From: Sphingobacteriales bacterium
GTDB taxonomy: Bacteria > Bacteroidota > Bacteroidia > Sphingobacteriales > Sphingobacteriaceae
Assembly: GCA_947478655.1 (NCBI GenBank)
Contig: CANJWU010000101.1
Span: 1 to 5,098 of the forward strand
DNA: 5,098 nt
Direction: 5' to 3'
Position numbers and translations under genes: made by a program. A model generated the notes under the pieces. It was not told the origin of the DNA and did no database searches. It worked only from the letters and a program-made list of their open reading frames with translations. Shown here one piece after another: positions 1 to 5,098 of this stretch (position 1 is its first letter; each line of letters begins with the position of its first letter).

Positions 1-1943
1 GGATTCTTCTTTATTATTCTTTTCATTAAAACCAGGGCCTCGCTCTTTTTGTTCAAATTTACGAGCAGTGCCGATTTATTAATTAAGGCCTGTTCGTAAT
101 CTGGATCTAGGGCTATCGCTTGGTTATATAAATCCATTGCTTTATCAAAATTGCTATTTAAGGCATAAATGTAGCCCATATTTGACAAAGCAGGTGCAAA
201 CTTAGGGTTTTCTTGTATAATAAACTCAAAGCACTTCTTAGCCTCTGTTTGATTGCCCATTTGCAAGGCGGTACTGCCTAATTTATTTTGAAACTCTAAG
301 TAATAGGGGCCTGCTTGACAGGCTAATCTGTAAAATATAATGGCCTTTGCCCCATCGCCTAAATTGCTATAGGCTTCGCCAATTCTATATAATGTCCAAG
401 GATCTTTGCTATACGTTACTTGATTTTTTTCTGCTAATTGCACTAAAGCCTTAAAGTCTTGTTTTAAAAAAGCTAATCTAATAAGGTTATTAAATAAGTG
501 TCTTTCGGAATAGTTGCCTTTTTTCGCAAAGTAATAACTAGCCGAATCGAGATAAGATTTATTGTTTTGAAATTTCTCGAAATAATTTAAATAGCCTTCT
601 GCAATGGTGTGTGCATTTGGATTTGGGTTATTGATTGCTGCCAATCCAATAAATTCTTTAATTTGTTTTACCGCATTTAGTTTAACAGGAATTTGTATGC
701 GATGATCATGAACAGTTACATGTGGAATGTCTTCGGTACCAGATTTGGGCATATGGCAACTCCAGCAATTATCCTCCTTTGTTTTTCTGATACTCAATTT
801 CTCTGAACATAGCGGTAGGCTTGCATATTTTTGATTACCATGACAACTTTTGCAAGCATTATTAAATTGGGTATTAGCGGTATTTTTAATGCTGACATGT
901 GGATTGTGACAACTGATACAGGTCAAGGAACTTACCTTATTATTACTCAATTTACTATTACTGTATTTCTTAGTTTCAGTATTGATTTTTAAGCGGGTAC
1001 TTTCTACAAAACACTTACTTTGTTTTAACCGATCGGCATGCGAAGCCATAATAAAACTTTGCTGGTCACCTTTGTATCTTGGTAAAAAAACATTGATATA
1101 GTCGGAGAGTTTTTGTCCAGGTTTAAAATCGAAAAAAGATTTACCCTCGGCTAATACAGCATCGCCTTGTAAATGGCATCGCTGACAAACATCTACTTGT
1201 AAATCGTAAGGTAATTTTTTAGGGTTGACAATGGAATAATCAATCATGGTTGCCGTGTCGACCAAATGACCCAATTGTTTTTCCCTTACATGAATGCTGC
1301 CTGGCCCATGGCATCGTTCGCAATCAATGCCTTGTGGTATAGAAACAAACTTATTTTTAGAACCGGGCATTATGTTAGGATAAGCATTATGACAGCTCAT
1401 GCATTCTAATTCGATGGTTCTGCTGAAGCGCGAATTGTGTTTGTTTTCAAAACCAGGCGGCAAATCCCATTGTCCTTTTTGGGTATAAAAGGTGAGGGGC
1501 ATTTGAAAAATATAGCCGTTAATTTGAGACAAATGCGAATTGGTATGCATGCCCGAACCAATGATATAGTTTACTTTTTCGAGCCTTTTATGTACGGTAT
1601 CTTTTCCGGCTAATCTATATTCAAGAATAAATATTTCCTTATTTTTTAAAATGGGTTGATAATAAAAGTCAAGGAATTTATCGTATACAATGGCATGTGC
1701 ATTAAATTTTGCAGCTGTTTTTTGTTCGTTAGCCATGTCAAAACTTTGGCCCATTCCTGTATGGATAAATGTCTCATGAATATTGCTGTGACAGCCTTTG
1801 CAGGTATTCATACCTACATATTTTACAGAATCTGCATGGTTTAAATATACACTGGTATTTTGATTGGTATTACTGTTGGAACTACAATTTATTTCCAGCA
1901 TGAATACAACCAATGCCATAAATAATGGAATAAGCTTATTCAT
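1..1943 (-). CDS. Heptahaem c-type cytochrome with C-terminal TPR repeats (partial, C-terminus beyond left edge)
   Basis: This frame is open from the ATG at 1943 to the left edge, giving 647 codons without a stop. Seven CXXCH haem-attachment motifs are visible: CKGCH (C48), CMSCH (C181), CERCH (C208, followed by GPG), CQRCH (C253), CISCH (C342), CKSCH (C364) and CWSCH (C393, followed by MPKSG). An HxxxHDH stretch lies at 408-414. From about residue 480 the protein becomes helical TPR repeats; the clearest units are 514-546, 547-581, 582-615 and 616-647, and the last may continue off the edge. The layout resembles the cytochrome c554/c'-like, doubled-CXXCH multihaem proteins with TPR tails found in Bacteroidota and other environmental bacteria. 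The N-terminus has a short basic start, a hydrophobic core (residues 4-16) and Cys20 followed by SSNSN. It is therefore exported to the periplasm or is a lipoprotein, although the lipobox (EINC) is atypical. The start is 8 bp inside the end of the upstream T9SS gene, so it is probably co-transcribed. The haem and TPR calls are firm. The redox partner and substrate are unknown; an enzymatic role, for example in nitrogen oxide reduction, cannot be inferred. Confidence 0.93.
   Translation of the reverse strand, partial: MNKLIPLFMALVVFMLEINCSSNSNTNQNTSVYLNHADSVKYVGMNTCKGCHSNIHETFIHTGMGQSFDMANEQKTAAKFNAHAIVYDKFLDFYYQPILKNKEIFILEYRLAGKDTVHKRLEKVNYIIGSGMHTNSHLSQINGYIFQMPLTFYTQKGQWDLPPGFENKHNSRFSRTIELECMSCHNAYPNIMPGSKNKFVSIPQGIDCERCHGPGSIHVREKQLGHLVDTATMIDYSIVNPKKLPYDLQVDVCQRCHLQGDAVLAEGKSFFDFKPGQKLSDYINVFLPRYKGDQQSFIMASHADRLKQSKCFVESTRLKINTETKKYSNSKLSNNKVSSLTCISCHNPHVSIKNTANTQFNNACKSCHGNQKYASLPLCSEKLSIRKTKEDNCWSCHMPKSGTEDIPHVTVHDHRIQIPVKLNAVKQIKEFIGLAAINNPNPNAHTIAEGYLNYFEKFQNNKSYLDSASYYFAKKGNYSERHLFNNLIRLAFLKQDFKALVQLAEKNQVTYSKDPWTLYRIGEAYSNLGDGAKAIIFYRLACQAGPYYLEFQNKLGSTALQMGNQTEAKKCFEFIIQENPKFAPALSNMGYIYALNSNFDKAMDLYNQAIALDPDYEQALINKSALLVNLNKKSEALVLMKRIIKKN
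1936..1943 (-). other. 8-bp stop/start overlap (ATGAATAA) between T9SS cargo gene and cytochrome gene
   Basis: On the minus strand the sequence ATGAATAA carries the cytochrome start codon (ATG, 1943-1941) and, in another frame, the last sense codon (GAA) and stop (TAA, 1938-1936) of the T9SS cargo gene. No Shine-Dalgarno sequence is visible ahead of the ATG. The arrangement implies a shared transcript and allows translational coupling, with ribosomes finishing the first gene re-initiating on the second. The overlap is read directly; the coupling is inferred. Confidence 0.8.
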
Positions 1944-3729
1944 TTTTATAATATTTTAAACTGATGCATTGGCTAGTGTTCTTAGCTTGCAAGCGAATAA
2001 AATAAATACCATTTGGTGCAGCTAAAAGTTGTATGCCCTTGTTATTTTTTTCAAAAGCAATGTTGCTGCCCATTAAATTTTTTACCGTAATGTCGTAATC
2101 TGCTAGGCTATGCAAGCCCAAATCGGCTATTTGTAGGTCGCCATTTCCTGGATTTGGAAATAAGCGAAAAGCAGTTTGATGATTGGCTTGTTGCGCAATG
2201 CCTGTGCCTTTAATTGCATCAGAAAAAACGGGTCTAATCATGACCGAACCCTTGATAGCGCTCTGTTGCCAGCCTACCGAGGTTACCTTATAAAACATTT
2301 GGTCATTATTGACATAATTTCTATCTAAACCCACATTCATCAAGTAATTACTACTTTGAATCCATCCCACATAAAATTCGCCAGAAACAATAAGGGTAGA
2401 ATCTAATTCATAATTTACAAAATCATTAATACCAATTTCTTGTTTGGTATTCAAAGATGTTTTTTGATAAAGAATGACTTCGGGTACTAAACTTTTCCAA
2501 ATGGTAAGGGTAAATAAATTTTGATGATTGTCTATTTCTTTTTGCGTAAAAAAGAAAGCAATGTCGGTTAATGTATCTGCTACCGGCGCATTAAAATGCA
2601 TGGCAAATCGACCATCCGAAGAAGGCGTAATGCCATAGCCATTTTCGGCTGTACCATCGTCGTAGGCAAAGTAATCGCTAAAGATTTGTTCGTGCACTAA
2701 GGTGTCATTTTGTTTGATAAAATCACCGCCTGTGCTACAGGTATACCTGGTTTTTAAAACAAATGGCTTGTTTTGTGTAGGAATAATAATTTTATTTGAA
2801 CTAATACTGTCGGTAGTATGTTCGCCTAATAAATCAAAACCTCGGGTTGCAGAATCTATTTTTTGATTATTATTTTTAAAGCGAGCAGTATATGTAAAGC
2901 TGACACTTTTAGTATTCACGAAATTATTTCTAATCGAAACAAAATGATTTTCTGCTAACATCGATTCGTTATATTGATTAAAAGGCACAGCAGAATAGGG
3001 TTTGAGCAGCGAAGTAGCATTCCCAGTTATGGAAACATCGTTTTGAATGGTATCATTAACCGAACTATTGATCGTTATTTTCACATAATCTAGGTTCCAA
3101 TGGTCGTCTCCTCCAAATTGGGAGCCTTTATTTTTAAATCTAAATTGAAAACCTTTATATAAATATTTGCTTTCTGTAATAGAAATAGAAATTAATTGAA
3201 AAGGCTTAGAAGTACTGCCTGCAAAGCGTTTTACTTGTTCCCATTTTTGAGTGATTCCGTTTTTAAACTCTAAAAGTAAAGAGTCTTTTACCGCAGGATT
3301 TCTGCCATTGCCTTGGGGTTGAATATAAAATCTTAAATAAATAGAGTCGGCGGCATTGTAATTTAAATTAATGGCTTGCGAAGTAAGCGTATCGCAAATT
3401 CCATAACTCCCGCTTAAGGTAGTATAGGGTTGTCCATCTTTATTAAAACCATCGAAGGTTGCAACGCCTTTAGAAATAGCATCTTGGCCAAATGAGTTAT
3501 TGATAAAGACAAAACTATCTGTCCAATATTTTGTACTTGGATAAATTTTATCATAAGAAAAATCATCGAAATAGGGGAGGTTGAGCGTATCTGTTTTTGC
3601 TTTACTTTTTTGCTGCAGTATTTGGTATTGCGCTTTTAAAATGGGATTGTAAGGGAGTGGTGTTAGCACCTCTTGCGCAAATAAGCAAGAAGGAAAAAGT
3701 ACTATAGCGAATAACAGTTTTTGAAACAT
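1936..3729 (-). CDS. Secreted protein with T9SS type A C-terminal sorting domain
   Basis: This is a 597-residue protein of unknown specific function, predicted to be exported by Sec and then moved across the outer membrane by the type IX system. Residues 1-19 form a signal peptide (MFQKLLFAIVLF core, cleavage near LFA/Q). Residues about 50-220 look like a beta jelly-roll of the MAM/concanavalin-like type, with PYFDDFS at 52-58, GVATFDG at 88-94 and DHWNLDYVKI at 209-218. A YFAYDDGTAENGYG block lies at 353-366, within a second beta-rich region that ends in IRPVF near 498-502. Residues 521-597 are the sorting domain: FRLFPNPGNG at its start, NGIYFIRLQ near the end and a basic tail. The frame is open further upstream to an ATG at 3885, but that extension lies inside the PASTA gene and would bury the signal peptide at residue 53. 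The ATG at 3729, 28 bp after the PASTA stop, is therefore chosen. The role could be adhesion or a surface scaffold; no catalytic motif is seen. Confidence 0.92.
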   Translation of the reverse strand: MFQKLLFAIVLFPSCLFAQEVLTPLPYNPILKAQYQILQQKSKAKTDTLNLPYFDDFSYDKIYPSTKYWTDSFVFINNSFGQDAISKGVATFDGFNKDGQPYTTLSGSYGICDTLTSQAINLNYNAADSIYLRFYIQPQGNGRNPAVKDSLLLEFKNGITQKWEQVKRFAGSTSKPFQLISISITESKYLYKGFQFRFKNKGSQFGGDDHWNLDYVKITINSSVNDTIQNDVSITGNATSLLKPYSAVPFNQYNESMLAENHFVSIRNNFVNTKSVSFTYTARFKNNNQKIDSATRGFDLLGEHTTDSISSNKIIIPTQNKPFVLKTRYTCSTGGDFIKQNDTLVHEQIFSDYFAYDDGTAENGYGITPSSDGRFAMHFNAPVADTLTDIAFFFTQKEIDNHQNLFTLTIWKSLVPEVILYQKTSLNTKQEIGINDFVNYELDSTLIVSGEFYVGWIQSSNYLMNVGLDRNYVNNDQMFYKVTSVGWQQSAIKGSVMIRPVFSDAIKGTGIAQQANHQTAFRLFPNPGNGDLQIADLGLHSLADYDITVKNLMGSNIAFEKNNKGIQLLAAPNGIYFIRLQAKNTSQCISLKYYKNE

Positions 3730-3757
3730 GTTGAATTTTAAAATTAAAAAGCGGCGA

Positions 3758-4525
3758 TTAATCTTCTTTAACATAAATATCGATGGCGCTACCTTGTCCA
3801 ATTTTGTTGATAGCGGTATCGGTACTAAACGCTGGACTTTGCTTATATATTTTAGTATTAAAAGTATCGGTGCTATTACCTTCAAATATAATCGTCCCTA
3901 ATCTTAATTTAGAAGCGTTCAGAACAAATTGGGCTTCTTCAAAATTCAGGCCTGTTAAATTAGGAATGTCAACTTTCACATTACCATATCCGTCGCCAAC
4001 TAAAAGGTCTAGTGTGGCGCCTTTTCGAATCGAAAATCCTTTTTGTACGGTTTTACCATTATAAACAAGTCCTAAAACAGCATTTTGTGCTAAATCGGGC
4101 TTATATATTAATTGTCCAATTTTGATGCCATAACTTTCTAAAATAGAAGTGGCTTCTCTTAAAGAAACGTCAATTAAGTCTGGTAATTTTACAATGGGTG
4201 GTGTATTAGAAACAACCGTTAAATAAATGGTCCTGTTTTCTTTTACCGCTGCACCAGGTTCGGGCTCTTGTTCGTAAACCGTTCCGGCAGCAGCTAAACT
4301 GGTATAGATAGAATCGATGCTGTATTTAAAGTTTTGTTCGTCTAATAAATCGGTGGCATCCGAAAGCTCAAGACCTTTTAAAACTGGAACAGGCACACTT
4401 TGACCATGTTTCGTATAATAGGCTACCCATTTATACGCCCCAAATAGCGTGATCACTAAAGCCACCACAATAAGGAGCATTTGCTTTCGAAAAGCTTTAG
4501 TCTGAAGGTATTGTATTATTTTCAT
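3758..4525 (-). CDS. Membrane-anchored PASTA-domain protein (three PASTA repeats, no kinase)
   Basis: This is a complete 255-residue protein. Residues 1-16 are short and basic, 17-36 form one transmembrane helix (MLLIVVALVITLFGAYKWVA), and the rest is predicted to lie in the periplasm. Three PASTA domains follow: about 43-106 (VPVPVLKGLELSDA, then QEPEPGAAVKENRTIYLTV), 111-177 (VKLPDLIDVSLREA, then GFSIRKGATLDLLVG) and 184-253 (VDIPNLTGLNFEEA, then QGSAIDIYV). Each shows the family pattern of a hydrophobic-Pro-x-Leu opening, an 'EA' helix and a closing beta strand. PASTA domains are best known from the extracellular part of Ser/Thr kinases and from penicillin-binding proteins, where they bind peptidoglycan or beta-lactams. 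Here neither a kinase nor a transpeptidase domain is attached, so a wall-sensing or scaffold role is an inference. The gene is divergent from ddl, which makes a peptidoglycan precursor, and this supports a cell-envelope role. It is the first gene of the minus-strand cluster, 28 bp ahead of the T9SS cargo gene. Confidence 0.95.
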   Translation of the reverse strand: MKIIQYLQTKAFRKQMLLIVVALVITLFGAYKWVAYYTKHGQSVPVPVLKGLELSDATDLLDEQNFKYSIDSIYTSLAAAGTVYEQEPEPGAAVKENRTIYLTVVSNTPPIVKLPDLIDVSLREATSILESYGIKIGQLIYKPDLAQNAVLGLVYNGKTVQKGFSIRKGATLDLLVGDGYGNVKVDIPNLTGLNFEEAQFVLNASKLRLGTIIFEGNSTDTFNTKIYKQSPAFSTDTAINKIGQGSAIDIYVKED

Positions 4526-4533
4526 CGGATGTT

Positions 4534-4541
4534 CAAACTTA
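4534..4541 (-). promoter_or_regulatory. Candidate Bacteroidota -7 element (TAAGTTTG) for the PASTA operon
   Basis: Read on the minus strand, TAAGTTTG is an exact match to the Bacteroidota primary sigma factor -7 consensus TAnnTTTG. A T-rich TTTT lies about 20 nt upstream in the place of the -33 element, which is a weak match to the usual TTTG/TTG. Only 8 bases separate the element from the ATG at 4525, so the transcript would be almost leaderless. The motif is short and the region AT-rich, so chance is possible. Confidence 0.33.
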
Positions 4542-4597
4542 AGCTAAAATTCAAGAATTAGAAAATCATTTTACCCACTTATTATATTAAATCAGCA

Positions 4598-4630
4598 TTT
4601 TTTTACAAATTTGATTTATAATTCGATTTG
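4598..4630 (+). promoter_or_regulatory. Candidate ddl promoter (T-run plus TCGATTTG)
   Basis: TCGATTTG at 4623-4630 matches the Bacteroidota -7 consensus TAnnTTTG with one mismatch. The T-run at 4598-4604 ends 18 bases upstream, where a -33 element would be expected. The resulting leader to the ATG at 4662 would be roughly 25-30 nt, a reasonable length. The mismatch in the conserved A makes this a weak call. Confidence 0.25.
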
Positions 4631-4661
4631 TTGATCGATAACCGCGCATAGAAAAACCATT

Positions 4662-5098
4662 ATGAAGAAAAAAATAGCATTGTTAGCAGGAGGTTATACC
4701 GGCGAATCTGTTGTGTCTATGAAGAGTGCCGCAATGGTTGCAAATAGCTTAGATAGGAATGTTTACGAGGTTTATCAAATACTTATTAATAAAGAAAAGT
4801 GGGTTTATATTAATGAGCAAAAAGAAGAATTTGCCATCGATAAAAACGATTTTACAGTAATGGTAAATGGACAAAGACTTCAATTTGATGTGGCCTTTAT
4901 TTGTATTCATGGAAGCCCAGGCGAAGATGGCAAGCTTCAAGGTTATTTAGATATGATCGGTTTACCTTATACAACTTGTGATGCTATTACTTCTGCGATT
5001 ACAATGAATAAGGCATATACAAAAAGTGTAATTGCCGATTTAGCCAATGTATCGGTTGCCAAATCGATGCAAGTTTTTGCCAACCGTACAATAAGCGA
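4662..5098 (+). CDS. ddl: D-alanine--D-alanine ligase, N-terminal part (partial, runs off right edge)
   Basis: Ddl is a cytosolic ATP-grasp enzyme that joins two D-alanines with ATP to make the D-Ala-D-Ala dipeptide, the end of the peptidoglycan stem and the target of vancomycin. The window holds 145 codons of a protein usually 300-370 residues long. The N-terminus MKKKIALLAGGYTGESVVS matches the family opening 'GGxSxE..VS'. Glu15 sits where the D-Ala-binding glutamate is found in E. coli DdlB. The family signature follows at residues 83-94 (HGSPGEDGKLQG), then LDMIGLPYTT and SAITMNKAYTK. The usual MDK is MNK here, which I regard as normal variation in this phylum. The catalytic ATP-grasp residues lie beyond the edge. 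The start is secure because an in-frame TGA at 4632-4634 precedes it and no other ATG lies between. No Shine-Dalgarno sequence is visible, only an A-rich GAAAAACC, as is usual in Bacteroidota. It is divergent from the PASTA gene. Confidence 0.96.
   Translation, partial: MKKKIALLAGGYTGESVVSMKSAAMVANSLDRNVYEVYQILINKEKWVYINEQKEEFAIDKNDFTVMVNGQRLQFDVAFICIHGSPGEDGKLQGYLDMIGLPYTTCDAITSAITMNKAYTKSVIADLANVSVAKSMQVFANRTIS

Larger units (their letters stand above)
4526..4661. promoter_or_regulatory. Divergent intergenic region between PASTA gene and ddl
   Basis: This 136-bp gap separates two divergently oriented starts, so it should contain promoters for both directions. It is strongly AT-rich, with a run of seven T at 4598-4604. 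No RNA gene, terminator hairpin or clear operator palindrome was found. Divergence makes shared regulation of ddl and the PASTA operon possible but does not show it. Confidence 0.7.

Noticed and set aside
1656..1844. 62-codon open frame on the plus strand
   Set aside because: It lies antisense within the cytochrome gene, including the first haem motif, and its product shows no domain or coherent signal.
3730..3885. In-frame N-terminal extension of the T9SS cargo gene, giving 649 instead of 597 residues
   Set aside because: Most of it overlaps the well-supported PASTA gene, and it would place the clear signal peptide at residue 53 instead of at the N-terminus.
3783..4064. 93-codon open frame on the plus strand
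   Set aside because: It lies antisense to the PASTA gene, across its second and third domains, and is explained by that gene's codon pattern.
4606..4613. CAAATTTG palindrome as a possible operator
   Set aside because: Eight bases in AT-rich DNA is weak; there is no second copy or longer dyad to support a binding site.
4617..4622. TATAAT, resembling a sigma-70 -10 box upstream of ddl
   Set aside because: Bacteroidota primary sigma factors do not use this consensus, the region is AT-rich so the hexamer is expected by chance, and no matching -35 was seen.
4749..4940. 63-codon open frame on the minus strand
   Set aside because: It lies antisense within ddl, whose protein motifs are unmistakable; its hydrophobic composition reflects AT-rich sequence.
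1..5098. Possible mobile element, defence system or CRISPR array
   Set aside because: No transposase, integrase, terminal repeats, spaced direct repeats, nuclease or effector gene is seen; all genes fit envelope or housekeeping roles.

Overview
This window looks like chromosomal DNA from a member of the phylum Bacteroidota, possibly a Chitinophagaceae- or Sphingobacteriales-like aquatic or soil bacterium. Four things suggest this: a type IX secretion (T9SS) C-terminal sorting domain, AT-rich sequence without Shine-Dalgarno sites before the starts, a TAnnTTTG-type promoter element, and a Ddl and a stand-alone PASTA protein of the kind seen in that phylum. The exact genus cannot be read from the sequence.

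Layout, left to right. Positions 1-1943 (minus strand) hold most of a gene for an exported multiheme cytochrome c. It has seven CXXCH haem motifs followed by tetratricopeptide (TPR) repeats, and it runs off the left edge, so its C-terminus is missing. Positions 1936-3729 (minus) encode a 597-residue secreted protein with a signal peptide, a jelly-roll-like N-terminal half and a T9SS type A sorting domain. Positions 3758-4525 (minus) encode a 255-residue protein with one membrane anchor and three PASTA domains. Positions 4526-4661 are a 136-bp divergent intergenic region carrying candidate promoters. From 4662 to the right edge (plus) is the first 145 codons of ddl, D-alanine--D-alanine ligase.

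The three minus-strand genes are closely packed: 28 bp between the first two, then an 8-bp overlap. They probably form one transcription unit in the order PASTA, T9SS cargo, cytochrome. The PASTA protein and Ddl both point to peptidoglycan, since Ddl makes the D-Ala-D-Ala dipeptide and PASTA domains commonly recognise cell-wall material. The T9SS cargo and cytochrome are envelope or surface proteins whose link to the wall genes is unproven.

I see no mobile element, CRISPR array, RNA gene, integration site or sign of recent transfer. Most of the window is ordinary core-genome sequence. The points of most interest are the haem-TPR cytochrome, its start-stop overlap with the T9SS gene, and the mixed content of the operon.
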